A stretch of 64,000 nt of DNA from Capitulum mitella (lineage: Eukaryota > Arthropoda > Thecostraca > Pollicipedomorpha > Pollicipedidae), in NCBI GenBank assembly GCA_030062745.1, contig CP099842.1:30046901-30110900 (forward strand), read 5' to 3'. This document shows positions 33,576 through 46,617 of the stretch, one piece after another. The stretch's first letter is position 1, and every line of letters starts with the position of its first letter. The notes beneath the pieces were generated by a model. The model was not told where the DNA came from, searched no databases, and saw nothing but the letters and a program-made list of their open reading frames with translations. The translations under genes were made by a program, and so were the position numbers.

Positions 33576-34700
33576 TTCGTCAAAGGTTAGGTTAGGATGA
33601 ATGGAACCCGCAAGGAACGTCACAGGCCGGTCGGGAAAGGATTTGGTGTAATCGTCCAGTTGGCAGGAAAACCATGTGCCTTAGTACGCTCAAGAGATGA
33701 GGGACATGACTCACGAAGTTGTTATTATAGTTCATCTGGTCTTGATGGCCGTAATATTGCGTTTCTGTAAACATCTTCAGACCCTCGAACATCGCTGCTG
33801 GAACCAGGACGAAAAGGCGTAGTCCAACTCTTATGCGAACTCCGCCTTGGGCTCCCTCCGGGCAAGAACGGATCCAGGCCAAATGCCAAAGGGGGGAGGG
33901 AATTGAATCTCCATACATGCTAGTAGGGAACTAATGCAATAACGAATGCAAATAAGCAGTATTAGTTAAAAGAACTAATGCCGGTGGTCAGTCTTCTGGT
34001 AGAATTCATTGGTGCTTATAGTTTTTTTGCTAGCACTTTCCTTAGCGTTCGCCATCGCTAGTCGAAATTTTTTTTTCAGTGCACCTGTGCATCCCAGCTA
34101 ACCCGAAATATGATTGATTCCTTCCCGGATTTCGACCACTTGATTTCGCCATTTTTTCGCCATTTTCTAGAATGAGCATGATTAAAAAAGGTTTCGAAAA
34201 AAACACTCTCTTCCTCATATGGCCCGGGAGCCATAGGGACAGGAATGGGCTTCAGCCCCCCAGACTTTTTGAAACTTTACATTGACCCTATGGGCGTTGA
34301 CCAGAAAGAATTGACCCAGAATGCTTCTCGGCCCCACCAGCTGAAGAGAAATTTCCGTACCCCTGCTCTTGCTTCTCAAAAGTGGGGCCAAAGACATGTT
34401 ACCCCCCGTTTTCCAACGAAGGGGGGCCATTGTCCTGATTGTTTCCCCAGCCTAAATACGCCAGTGCTCTTAGGTCCCCCTTCACGTGCCCTAACGACCC
34501 CTTATGATAACAATGGACGTTTTCACAACCGGTCGACACAGAATATGCAGGTGTATTCAAATGACCAAATCCTTGGAAAGTCGATCCATGGACATTTAGA
34601 AGGGGCATTCAAAAAACACCATTCAGAAAATATCATTAACGTCGAAATGGGCTCGAATACGCTGCATGGTGGCACGGGCTTTAGCGTTAAAAAAAAAACA
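33576..34700. other. Spacer without recognised genes
   Basis: AT-neutral sequence with short frames only; nothing supported. Confidence 0.35.
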
Positions 34701-35200
34701 GGTATCCCATATCCCACCAGCATTTGCAGCAGGGTCCCATACAGGTACACACGTGGGTTGCCCACATTGGGCACATGGGACCCACATGGGAAACCGTCCT
34801 GGGCCCCCAGCTGGGTGCTGAAACACTGATCTATGTGGGAGCCACGTGGGAATCCCGAGTCAGCCCCACCTGGGCCCCCATGTGAGTACAATGTGGGAGT
34901 GCCACGTCGGTCCCATCTGGGGCCCAAGTGGGTTTCAAATGGGAATCCCGAGTCAATCGCATATGGGTCCCGCGTTGGTCTGATGCAGTAGAATTGCATT
35001 ATTCCCATCTTGGGCCCAAGTGGGTTGCAAATGGGAATCCCAAGTCAGTCTCATCTGGGCCTCCATGTGGGGCTGATGCGGGAACATTGCATTGGTCCCA
35101 TCTGGTGCCAAATGGGATTCCCGAAACAGTTCTATTTAGGGCCGAATGTGGGTCTGATTTTGTAACATCGTGTTGGTCCTATCTGGAGCCCATGTGCATG
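34701..35200. repeat. Degenerate tandem repeat of CCCATGTGGGA / GGGAATCCC units
   Basis: A unit of about 90 bases with GGGAATCCCGAGTCA and (C)CATGTGGG landmarks recurs near 34848, 34940, 35033 and 35120. The same ACCCATGTGGGAC words appear again at 48870-49260, so this is a dispersed repeat family. Confidence 0.6.
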
Positions 35201-38200
35201 GCTGGCGGTGTGGGGGCTCGGACCCCATCAGGGATTTTAACGCTCGTGACTTTAACGCTCGCTGAAATATTTATCAAATATTATTCCGCTTTCGCTAAAT
35301 AAAAGAAATATTTTTTCGGTAATACACCAATGTATTTCGTTTAAATGACTATGCAAACATTTGAATGTCACCCAATTAAATTCTAACTGAACACGTTAGG
35401 CACTTCTCGCTCTCACTACATGGCTTCAGGCCGCCTGGTGCGTTTTCTACAATGGACTCCTCAGTCAATAACCCCACGAACCACCGCCGCGCTACATGCT
35501 CGTTATCCGCAGTGATGGTGCCGGCCGTGGAACTGTTTCGTTTGATAGCTCCTGGAAAACATGCGTATCACGTTCATCAGACTGACCACCTTAAAGTGTT
35601 AGGATATACACCACAGACCTTTACGCTGTAACAATGGGTACAATATGTTCATCGCACGTGAGCAATCGGTAAATGGTAATATGCGCTCTGGTTAATCTCG
35701 GAATCTCTTTCACCCTGGTTCTGGGGGGGTGGGATTTTACTTCTCTCTATCTCGGAACATAATAGGCGCAGCTAAACAGGATCTCTCAATTATTGTTTAT
35801 TTTGTTATTTATTTTCTCATTACCCTGTTATATTATTATCGTTAATAGACCTGGTTCAGCAGTTCAGGAGGTAACCAAAGGTCATCGCCTGACCTGCAAA
35901 GTGGGAACGCGATCTTGTGTCGGTAACCGAAACCTGTTCAGATCACTATTTATGACAAGGCTTTGCGGGTTACCCAGCGTGGCCACTGTTGACTTTCTGT
36001 GACTTCGACTTCTAACGTGATTTCCTGTGACTTAATGAACTTTCCTTAAGTGATATACGTCCTTAAATCAAGAATACCTTTATTGTCCGATGCCACAAAA
36101 ATGACAGACCTTCAAGATTTCTTCTTAAATGACGTTTTAGGCGTCCATCTGAAGGTGTTTTAAAAAAAATGCATGCCTCCGGGAGCTTCCTTCGGGAGAT
36201 TTCGGCGAAAAACATGATGAAGCGTTGAATCGCCTCCCCAAAACAGCGCGCATGTTTTGTCTGTATTCAGTAGGTCGCGGAGAACCATGGCGCTCACCTG
36301 AGGGTAAAATGAATGACTGAATTCAGGCAGAACACGAAAAAAATTGCATGCTTCGTAATCATTGTTGTGGGTTCATAAATAAAGGGCACTGTACGCATTG
36401 GTGCAAGCCCTGTGGTGACATCTTCGGCTCATACCCGGTGTGTGGCAGGCACCGTTGGTTCGATACTCATTTGGAGCCAAGGGCTATTTGATCCGAAACA
36501 GAAAGGGTCACCCACACCACGGGGCGGTCGTGTCGTGGCCCTGGCGCCACGTAAAGGATCCCTCAGCATTATACGGCCCGTTGTCTGGGGCAAAATTATT
36601 CCATATTTGGGTTGACTTGGGCGGCAGTGTCAGGGTCCACACAACAAGCTCTGCTTAATAGGGACTCAGACCTCAACGCCGTCCACTTCAGAAAGGTTCA
36701 GATCAAATTTATAACATATATATATTTAAAGGGGTTGTAGGTGCAACTCCAGGCTTTCAAAGCGCAACCCCATCGGGTCCCAGCGTAACCCCGTAAGAGA
36801 AAATGTCGAATTTGTGTCTGGACTTGTACATAACTCACTGTTGGTACTTTTGACCGATAGTGAGGTTTGTATGTACAGTATCTGCCGAAAGCTTGAGTTT
36901 CAGCGACAGTGTTCAGCGTTCATGGACGCTTCGAGTAATGATTTCGTTCTTCGTACGCTTAAAGCATTTCGTCATTTATCTATATATCTGCAGATTGATG
37001 TGCACTATAACGACACTGTTTGGTCGCAGACTAAAAACTGACTAAAAATATTTAAGGTGCAAGGGCATTTTAAATATTTCATCATGAACAAATGTTCTGA
37101 GCTGAACTGGCCAGTGACCAAGTTCTAACTTGCAGCCTCAGACATCAATTTTTCACATACATTACGTCCCAAGACTCTAAACCTACTGAGTTTCAAAGCG
37201 TTTTCCATCAAATTTTCCCTTTGCCCTGCGTTCCGTCGTCAGGTGCTGTGTAACTTTTTTGAGCGGGCTCAGGTCAATGAACGTTCTTTTTATTAAACCT
37301 CGTCGGACGTGGGAGAGGGGGTTGCCATCCCCCAAGCAGTGTTTCCGGGACCACGGCAACACGGCGCTGGACAGCGCCGTGAAATTTGGCATAGCTGACG
37401 ATACGTTCATTGCGCATGTTTTGGAAAAAGAGTGGCCCCAGGTCATCTCATGTCACTGAGCTGATACCACTATTGCAGGCTTGGAGAGCGATTTTTGAGC
37501 CAAATCTCGTTTTTTACAGTTTAAGGCAATAGGCATGCATGAACGGTGGATGATGGGCATAAAATTAGTTCAGAATGGTAGTCCACATGCAAACAGGTCA
37601 CTTAAGATAAGCAAATGACCTTTTAAGGTCAAACGAGGTCAATACCCAAAATGGCTTTGTTTAACTTAGAACGTTCCTATACCAATGGTTGGCATTGAAT
37701 ATGATAAAGGAGACGATTTTGGGCCTACTTGACCCCAAATGTGTCGTTTCTAACTCCGGAAAATCAACTTACAGTTCCCAAACATCAAGTCTGGCCTGAC
37801 CTAGAAAGCCACTGATTAAAATGACGGGGTCGAACCGGTGCGAATGAAAATCCCTCCTGTCCGGCGAGGGTTAAGGTAACGTATCTCTTCACGCACAACT
37901 TATAACATACGTAAGGACGAACGAACGAAGGAAGACAGGTATTTTTCTTCATCAGAGAATCATTTCAGAAAGCGGCTTTTGTTTATAGTTCTGGGTGCTT
38001 TTCGCTGTTTATCAGAAAATAAGTGCTGAGAACGTTATCAGGAACACGTTCCGTGTTTGTGGGCGTGCACAGCGCACTTTCTGTCTTGTGATTGCACTTT
38101 TTCAGTGCTCTTTTTAGGTCTTTTTTCATAGGTCCGACGTGGTCCCAGCCAGTGTGATCCGTATTTCTTCATTCCGCTCATTCGTGTACTTACATAAAAA

Positions 38201-38597
38201 ACGTCGGCTGGGAGCGAGGATGCATTTGGCTTTTCCCAGGCCCTTTCCCGCCACCACGCAGAGTGTCATCATGTGAAGGCTGAAGGCAGAGGTTTTTGCT
38301 GGGTGCAAAATAAGGTGGGCGGAATCCGAGGAGACGAACTGGGTGAGGCTAGGTTATCAAGAGGTGTCATCAACGCAACCCCATTAAAGACCAAAAAGTT
38401 ACACTAATGTTAGTGATAACCAATGTATTGGAATTGGCACTGGCGGAGCTGAGCTCATTCTTACGGGTCGAAAAATGATTAGAATGATCTCTTTCATTTT
38501 TGGGTGAAATTGGAATTACAGTGGTTTTAACAGCCTTTAATTCATTTTCCAAGAGATGCCTTTTGTTTGGCATCTACACTTCGACACATTATTGGCA
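35201..38597. other. Spacer with repeat fragments
   Basis: No gene recognised. A possible decayed tRNA-like SINE head lies near 36430-36600 (B-box-like GGTTCGATACT). The segment 37480-37872 has AGGTCA words and ends in GCGAGGGTTAA, resembling the right end of a piggyBac-type element whose left end I could not find. Confidence 0.3.
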
Positions 38598-38605
38598 GAT
38601 CCGGA

Positions 38606-38754
38606 CATAGGTGTAGGAACGTATGAGAAAGTGTCAAAGCCAATTTTAAAGTTGAATCTTTTCATGCATCGCCATACGGTTAATGTTCAGCACTCTCGGA
38701 AAGCAGGGTGCCATGGCACCCATGGCCCCTCCCCCCCACGTTCCTACGCCTATG
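38606..38754. mobile_element. 149-bp miniature element with CATAGGYGTAGGAACG inverted ends
   Basis: The ends are inverted repeats: CATAGGTGTAGGAACG at the left and CATAGGCGTAGGAACG when the right end is reversed. Flanks GATCCGGA (38598-38605) and GATCCGGG (38755-38762) match at 7 of 8 positions, an 8-bp target duplication. Superfamily not certain; hAT is the simplest reading of an 8-bp duplication. Confidence 0.75.
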
Positions 38755-38762
38755 GATCCGGG

Positions 38763-40508
38763 TATCCTGAATCACCTGAGAAGTTCCAACCACTACTTGT
38801 GCTTGAGCGTGATTTCACTGTTTTCTTGCTCTCCCTCTCTGGCCGTGCGCGTCTTTACGACCGTTGCCATGCAACGGCGAGACCCTGAAGAGGGTGGCGG
38901 GCGTCCTTTTTCGCGACAGCCGGCGTTGGCAGTCAGGCAGGTGTGTGAACTATAGGTGTGCAGGCATGCGCGTGGCATTGGGACAGATTTTGGTATGGAA
39001 AAAGATACTATTCATCTTACCCTAAAATGTGACCTATATAACCTGTGTACAAACCCCTACTTAATACAACAAAACACATGAATGGGTCACATCATGGTAT
39101 GGAACTCCATACCATTAATTTCCTTCGGTATGGAAAGCTCCATACCAAATGAATACAAAGTTATGCCCCCGTGTGAAGGTGTTGGAGGGGTGGGGGAGTA
39201 CTGTCAATTACAAAGCTTTACGGTGGGTTAGGCTGACAGGTAAGCAATAACAAAGCACGGCGGCCCTTTGGGTGTCCTGTTTAAGGCGACCGGCGCCAAC
39301 GGTGGCGCAGGGCCAGTGCAAGACCTTGTAACGCTAAGGCCAGTATCACATTTATTAGATATGCTATCGTTGCCCTTCAATCAACGGCGGCGCCATAGGC
39401 AAATGCTAATGCACAGTAGAACTTATGGATGCTTTTGGGTCTACCTTGTCCATACGACTCCCATTAACATTAACTCTCATTAGCATAACTCACATTAACA
39501 TAAACCTCATTAACTCGCATACCTATTAACCTCCATTAACGTCACGTGCCCTAATGATTACAAGTCACTGAACCTGATTCCCACGTAGCGACGTACTACG
39601 CTGCGGTAGCGCCGACGTAGTTTTAGTGTAATGATTATGAACAGTGCCCACCCAGCAATCCAATGACGAGTAGTGGGGCAGTGAGATGTCAGTCACCGTG
39701 GTGACGCCGATGCCATCAGTTACTTTATTAAAAATACAATCTTAAAAAAGATGTTACGTATGAAGGCTGCGAGTTACAAAGGCAGAGAAGATCAATAATT
39801 GCTTCAGGGGAGAAATTAGTAACTCCAGTAACTCTAGGCCCACTAGGTACCCCAGTGTAAGTAAATGTAAGTGTGGTGTCGCCGACACTTCTCATTTTCC
39901 ATTCCTGTTGTCTTCCCAGTCTGTATGCGATGGACGCAGACTTCATCTGCGCATCGTCGTAAATCAGCTGTGGCGGGGACAGGGAATCCGTTCCATTTTG
40001 ACCAGCAATCAATTCTCGTGGATTTCTTGCAGCGACGCCGCCTCACCGCGGGGTCTGCTGGCAACGTTGAGCGAGTTAAATCTGGCGCAGTTGTGTACGA
40101 TACCGCGTATTGGCGCGGTGTACCGGCTCAGAAAAGACGACTTTCCGAGTAGTCCACTATTGAGTGCGGTGATCGTGGAATTTCACAAACTTGCACACGT
40201 ACTTAGGAATGCAGTAGTATGCCTTCCTGTCTACTGGAATCCGCGTTTGTTAAATGGTTGTTTGACTGGAATCAGGAATTTAATTCCAACTCTTTTTATC
40301 AAATAAATTGAAATTGAAATAATTATTTTTGGGGAGGCAATGAATCGAAATGGATTCGTTCCGCTCCGTAAGCAAATAATCGGAAATGGAATTACTCCTT
40401 TCACTCTGGTAAAGTCCACACACCGATGATCACCAGCAAGTTGGGATGCCAAGTTCCTAAAGACGTGTGCCCTAGGTATATGAGGACGGATGTCACCAAA
40501 TAAAATGT

Positions 40509-40511
<3 letters not shown>
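38763..40511. other. Spacer without recognised genes
   Basis: Contains a CATTAAC-rich simple-sequence patch near 39460-39545 and otherwise only short chance frames. Confidence 0.35.

Positions 40512-40512
<1 letters not shown>

Positions 40513-40556
<44 letters not shown>
40513..40556. repeat. (AT)n microsatellite
   Basis: About 22 uninterrupted AT dinucleotides. Confidence 0.95.
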
Positions 40557-40564
<8 letters not shown>

Positions 40565-41114
40565 ATATAATATAAATGTACGTGTATGTATGCATGCATG
40601 AGTGTAGCAACGGCTCAGAAATTGGGGGAGGGGGACAGGCTGACTGCAAACCACCAAGAATTGATACGGCAGGGGGTAAAAATCCCTCTTTAGGGCGCTG
40701 CATAACAAACTGTGGTTGAAATCCCTTTTCATAGATTTTACAGTTGAGGAGTTGCGTCACCAGTAGGAAATACCTATCAGATACCTTGAAAATCGGCAAG
40801 AGACGAATCACCATTTCTGGAAAACTACAGGGGTCATGTCCTCCAGTAACCACCGCAAAGGTGAGAGAGAGACAGAGAGAGAACATACGGCAGTACCTCA
40901 CATGTAGTGCAGGGTTTTACGAATACTTTTTTTGCATTTGAGTATTTTTGTCAAAGTTTCGTATCCAGCTGACACAGAGGGACCAGGGGCATCAATCTGT
41001 ATTCTTTGGAGAGGGGCCTGGCCGCCTGGCCCGCCCAATGTTGATTTACCCCTCTCCCGATGCTGTTTTGGGCCCCCAAAGTTTTTTCTGTCGGTTTTAA
41101 AGGGAAATGAATAA

Positions 41115-41164
41115 TAATAAATATATATATATATATAATATTTGTTATTATTATATTACATATA

Positions 41165-41222
<58 letters not shown>
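41115..41222. repeat. (AT)n microsatellite with interruptions
   Basis: Two AT tracts separated by AATATTTGTTATTATTATA-like sequence; the second tract (from about 41169) is about 50 bases long. Confidence 0.93.
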
Positions 41223-41223
<1 letters not shown>

Positions 41224-41287
41224 AACAAAAAGAACGGTCGCAGAAGATAAAAGATATGCCGAAAGTAAAGAATAAAGTCTAAAACGA

Positions 41288-41770
41288 GGTATCTATCTAT
41301 CCTTCTATCTCCCATCTATCTATCTATCTATCTATCCATCTGTCTGCCTATAGATACATCTATATAGATATACATATATAGATATATACCCATAGATATC
41401 TATCTACGTATAGATATATCTATCTATCTATATTTCTATCTACCTCAGGCACGTTGTCAACATTTTCCTCAGGGGGGGGGGCAAATGTCAAATTTTGTCA
41501 TATGCCACAGGCATATGATGAAATTTTCAACAAAAGGCAGCAATTTTAGGCAATTTATATCATATTTAAAGTACAGGGTAACATATAATGCTTGTTTTTG
41601 CAACACATAAATGACCACTATTACGTGTTCATGCGAAATCGCCATGTATCTAGAGTAGACCGCTTGGCTCAGGGGGGCCATGGCCCCCATGGCCCCCCTT
41701 GGCTACGTCCCTGATCTACCTATCTATCTATCTATCTATCTGTCTATCTGTCTTCGTATCTACATATACC
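41288..41770. repeat. (TATC)n/(GATA)n microsatellite split by a hAT element
   Basis: TATC/ATCT repeats at 41288-41445 resume at 41714-41760 on the far side of the hAT copy, so the microsatellite was the insertion target. Confidence 0.9.
41446..41713 (+). mobile_element. hAT-type miniature element, copy 2, in a microsatellite
   Basis: 268 bases, same family as 11166-11438, flanked by the perfect 8-bp target duplication ATCTACCT (41438-41445 and 41714-41721). The left end reads CAGGCACGTTGTCAACATTT and so has diverged slightly in the terminal repeat. Confidence 0.9.
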
Positions 41771-43037
41771 TAGGGGAGAGTGGGGTGAGTTGTATGAAGT
41801 GGAAGTAGTATCAGGGCGATTTACGCTAAATCTCAGCGACAGATGGCGCTTTCGAGCCTTTCTGCTGACGCCCAGCACCGCCCTCCATCCTTCAGTGTAC
41901 TTCCAGCTGCATACGCATACGCGCCTTGAGGTGAGTGCGATGAATGTGTTTTTTTGCATTTCATTCTAAATTTTTGCGATCGGTGGAAATGTGTGTTAAA
42001 GGTCTCACGGTGCAACCGGGCTAGTCTGAACGCTACGTTGAGTTCTGCATATGTCGCAAAGCATTTTGTCTCCCAGCTACGCATGACTGAGTGGCGCGAA
42101 CTTCCTTCCAAGATGTCGGGCGGTACATGTTCTGTCAGATGTGTATGGGGCATGTTGTATCAGTGATACAACATACCCGCCATTGATACAACTCACCCCA
42201 TCACGTTTCTGGGGCACATGTAAGAAAACCTAAGGGAGGGACTGCCCCAAAAATGGCTCGAGCCGCCAACTTTTCGAAGTCTGAAGGCATTGGCCTTGCC
42301 ACGAATTTAAGAGCGGGATAAACAAACATCGGGTCAAGAAGTGGGAAGCTGTTTGAAAAGCTGGTGTGGCAGCCTGACAGGCTGGCAGAGTCTCAGCCAC
42401 GGTTCATGCACGATTAAATTAAAGTACCCCCTTTCGCCTGAGGGCTCCTTTTTTCTTTCGGAGTTTTTTTGGCTCCCAAAAGCATCGTAGTTAGTCTTGA
42501 AAATTGGCCTGTCTCTCCCACACCAACTTTGAAGCTGGTGAGGCCACTGCCACAAGCGTTCTCCACCCATTGGGCGCATAGGTGTAACCTCTGCGGAGGT
42601 GGAAGGACACGTCCTCCGCAGTTTCTCAGAAGTGGTGATTTATCTCCCGATAATTTTTAAGGTATCAAATACATATTGTCCATAAGCGACGCAGTTTCTT
42701 GCACTCTGAAATCTAACAAAAGGGATTTCAACCTTAGTTTGTCATGCGGTGTCCGAAACAAATGATTTTTACCCCCGCTCCACCTATTCTTGGTAGCCTG
42801 CAGTAACATTGTCTCCTCTCCCCATTTCTGAGCCGTGGCTACACCCATACTGGGCCCCTCGGTCTCAGTGACCCTTTTGGTTTCAATAGGCGCCATTGCC
42901 TCAGATTCCCCTTCGGCCTCAGTTCCCCCCTCCCCTATCGCTAGTTACCTAGCCTAACCGCTATAATGCAATGCATGCTCACGTTTATGTTCCGAAATTC
43001 CTACTAAAACTTCACGTAATTGTGCGTTTGTCTTTCA

Positions 43038-44999
43038 GATTCTCCAAAAAGCATTCCACGCAAGTACCTCCGGAAAACTGAAAGACGTAAAAACAGCCCA
43101 AGAGATGTCCTCTCGAGAGCGGCCAGCTTGGTTACCATTGACGGTGTTTCAATCCGTAGCGCTGCGAAGGAGTACGGCGTCATTTTTCAAACGCTAAACC
43201 GGCTCGTGCGGAAAAAGAAGGAGGGCTTTGAACCCAATCCCGGACATCATAACTCAGGTTCGCGAGTGTTCACCGATGAACAGGAGGCAGCCTTGGAGAG
43301 ATACATCCAAGAGGCATCAGAGGTTTTCTTCGGGCTAACGCCACGAGAAGTTCGTACTCTGGCGTAGGAATCTGCACTTAGATGCGACTTAAATATGCCG
43401 AGTTCATGGCGCGAAAAAAATCGCTGGCATTGATTGGTCCATATCATTTCGAAACAGAAGGCGGTTGTCCATCCGAGTACCAGAGGCTACGAGTTTGGGC
43501 CGCGCTAGCAGCTTTAATCGATCAAACGTTGCTGAGTTCTTCAAAAAACTTGGCGAGATCATGGACAGGCACAAGTTTGAAAAAGCAGATGTGTGGAACG
43601 CCGACGAAATCGGTATTATAACGGTCCAAAGACCTCCCCAAGTCGTCGAGACCAGAGGAACAAAACAGGTCGGCTCCTTGACCTCCGCTGAAAGAAGAGA
43701 GCTTGTCACCATCTGCGCAGTTGAGAACGCCTGAGGCAACATCGTGCCACCGATGCTGGTATTCCCTCGAGCACGATACAAAGAGCATTTCGTGCGTGAT
43801 GGACCGACAGGATGCACCGGGGCAGTTTATCCGTCTGGATGAATGACCGCCGAAAACTTCAGGCATTTCCTGGCGCACTTCGTGAAACACACTAGGTGCT
43901 CTGCAGAGCAACCGCTGCTTCTTTTCCTGGATAAACCATGAGAGCCACCTGGGGATCGAGTCTCTGAACTACGTGAAAGACAACGGTGCAGTAATGCTTT
44001 CTTTTCCGTCCCACTGCTCACACAAACGCCAGCCATTCGACAGAAATGTATGCGGCCAACTGAAAACCTACGTTGGGACTGCCCAGACAAGCTGGCTAAG
44101 AAACAACCGAGGTCGTATGCTGACCATCCACGATCTTCCCAGCATCTTGCGAGATGCCTGGCCTCAGACGAGCACTCCGTCGAATGTAACGATGGGGTTC
44201 TCGGCCAGCAGCATGGTGCCGTTCAACCCCAATGTGTTCACCGATGCTGAATTTAGCCCATCACTGGTGACCGATCGCATAGCTCCACAACGGCAGGAAC
44301 CGGCCCAGCCGCAGCAGCAGGAAGTCCAGATGTCGGGCCAGCCACAGCAGCAGGCCTGCCAGATGTCAATCCAGCCGCAGCATCAGGATGGCCAGATGTC
44401 GACCCAGCCGCAGCAGCAGGCTGACCAGATGTCACGCCAGGCGCAGCAGCAGGACGGCCAGATGTCAGGCCAGTCGCAGCAGCAGGGCGGCTGGACCTCT
44501 GGTCCAAGGTCGCCGGTGCTCAGTCCATCTACATGTGCGCAGAAGTCTTCTCTTTAAGATGTGCGTCCAATTCTAGGGCAGACACTTCCACCGAGAAAAC
44601 AGGTTGGCGGAAGGAAGAAAAGGAAATCCCAGATACTGATAGACACGCCGGTGAAAAGGATGCTGGAAGAGGAGCACAAAGCTGCTGGAGAGAAAAAGGA
44701 CAAAAACAAGTCAAAATGCTCCATAAAGGTGGAAATAAAAAAAAAACACGTGCTAAAGATAAAGTGAAAAGACTCTGCAAGAAAAGCAGGAAAAGGCTAA
44801 ACCTTGATGATGAAGAATCGGAGGCAGATGAAGTGTTTTGTCTGATCTGTGTCGAGCCTGGTCAAACAGCAGGCCGGGGGAAAAGTGGATCCGCTGTGAA
44901 GGTTGTAAACGGTGGACCCATGAAGAGTGTGCGAACACGGATGGCGTTATGTACGTCTGTCCGAACTGTGACTCCGATGATTCCGACTTTACGTATTGA
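43038..44999 (+). pseudogene. Dead pogo/Tigger-type transposase with Gln-rich linker and C-terminal PHD-like finger
   Basis: Coding traces start after an acceptor TTTGTCTTTCAG (43037); a GTGAGT donor at 41931 suggests a 5' leader exon. In order: a psq-type helix-turn-helix (about 43110-43230, with IRSAAKEYGV), a DNA-binding and linker part ending near a TAG at 43365-43367, the first catalytic aspartate in WNADE (about 43603), a second in LFLD (about 43930), HCSHKRQPFDR near 44010-44045, then five or six 13-codon repeats of the Q(M)S.QPQQQ type (44315-44500). A basic Lys-rich stretch follows, then a Cys/His cluster CLIC..RCEGC..THEEC..CPNC (44839-44980) of PHD or related zinc-finger type, ending at TGA 44997-44999. 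At least two in-frame stops (43365, 43731), a TGA near 43841 and several frameshifts, one at the G-run near 44877, make it non-functional. Animal Tigger-like elements with C-terminal zinc fingers exist; assignment rests on motif order. Confidence 0.85.
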
Positions 45000-45400
45000 T
45001 GTGCGCAAGGTCAGAATCGTCAGACAAGTTCATCGAAAATGTAGAATGAACTACTTGGAGTTTTAAAAAGTTTATGTTCTTCATTCACGTGGTTTAGCTA
45101 TCTTAACGGGCTGCCAACAGCCATGTTACCGGTTAGTCGTTTGTTTACTGAATACATTTTTTCCAATACAGCTTCTTTTATCGCCAGTCAGACCAAGTCG
45201 ACCTGAGACTATGACATCTGGCGACAATTCGACGTTTATGAATTTTTTTAGACCTATAACTCCTACCAGAGCAACTGAAACCGAGGCGGCAGTTACTGCA
45301 AAGAGGCACTGGCTGATTAGACGGGAGCAACAATTTGTCATGCCGCAATCACAACGAACTGCAAACAGGAGAGACATAAGTAATGTTTTTCATGTCTTAA

Positions 45401-46617
45401 CCCACCCCCGCCTGGGGGGCAGTTGACCGCTCCCCCGTGAGGTTTTTCTAGGATTGCGAGAGAACGAACATACACAGAGCCTGGAAACTTTGTGTACCTT
45501 TTGCTTCATCATTTTTACACCTTGTTTCAAATTTTTGACCTCAGGTCAGGTCAGGTGCCCGACCCAGGTCAGGTCAAACGGACCTATGCCCAAAAACGTT
45601 TAGCGCCCTGTAACTTTTTCGGAAAACAACATATCACAATAATACTTTCAGGGATAAGTGATCTTGATAGATGTAACAAATCTGCTATCTCAGATTTTCC
45701 GGAATTTTCCGGGTCATTGACCTAAGGTCAAGCCCATTTTTAAGACATGTAGTCGTTTTTTCGAAATTTGACGAAATATTTCATAGCATTTTTAGTGTGG
45801 AGTGAAGCAGACATCTAGTTATCGCCATTGGGCAAAGCATAAATGACTTCCAGCCATTGACCTGAGGTAAGGTCACGACTGTTGTGAGCCAAAATGTACC
45901 GCCGTCAAAATCAGCGATGAACTACTCAGAATGGGTAGGAAATGGCAGAACTGGCTTGCACAGACGTAAGTAATACCAGGAACCTGAAAAAGTTTTAAAA
46001 AATTGCATAGTTTGGAAACAAACAGACTCTCGCGAATAAAGCTCCACCAGTTGTGTAGATTGGTAACTAATGAATTTCTCCAAAATTTAATCATGAAAAA
46101 CCATCACAGGAGCCACTAAGATCAGTAAAATTTATATGCATGGATGGGTACATGGATAGGCTTTTTTCGCGAAAATTAAGGAGCGCTGAAATGAGTTCCC
46201 GTCAATTTCTTACTGCGTACGCCTGCGACGCACGCCGACAGCCGGCGCGGAAATTGCCGTGTCTTTAACTCGACGTTTTGGCGTATGGACAAATCCGAGA
46301 AATTAGATGAGTATCGGTATTTGCGGACCTTTACTTGTGCGCTGGTGCCTTTACCTATGCGTTATCAGTGACAGCCCTTGAGATTCAGGCCGTTTCTCGG
46401 TCTAATGCAGTCGGCTATGAGGAAACATATATAGGACGTAAATTGCTTACATATTATTTGAAACTAAAAAATGAGAACAGTTTCGAACTCTACTCGTCAT
46501 AAGCTTTCCAATGGCGTGCTTACTTTTATCGTGCGATCAGCCGTTCGTGAGTTAGAGGGGGCGGCCAACTGCCTCCCCGTCGAGCGTGATCGTGGCCGAC
46601 CAACGGTCGTGCGCGGG
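45401..46617. mobile_element. piggyBac-type non-autonomous element nested in the pogo element
   Basis: Bounded by TTAA (45397-45400 and 46618-46621), length 1217 bases. The ends read CCCACCCCCGCC at the left and CCCGCGCACG at the right (reversed), so terminal similarity is short; subterminal blocks GGGGGGCAGTTGACCGC and GGGAGGCAGTTGGCCGC (reversed) pair clearly. The interior is noncoding and has many AGGTCA words (around 45540-45580, 45718-45732, 45857-45877). Different family from 6536-7753 in sequence although almost the same length. Confidence 0.7.

Noticed and set aside
37480..37872. Complete piggyBac-type element ending at GCGAGGGTTAA
   Set aside because: No matching left end with TTAA found within 5 kb upstream; at most a fragment.
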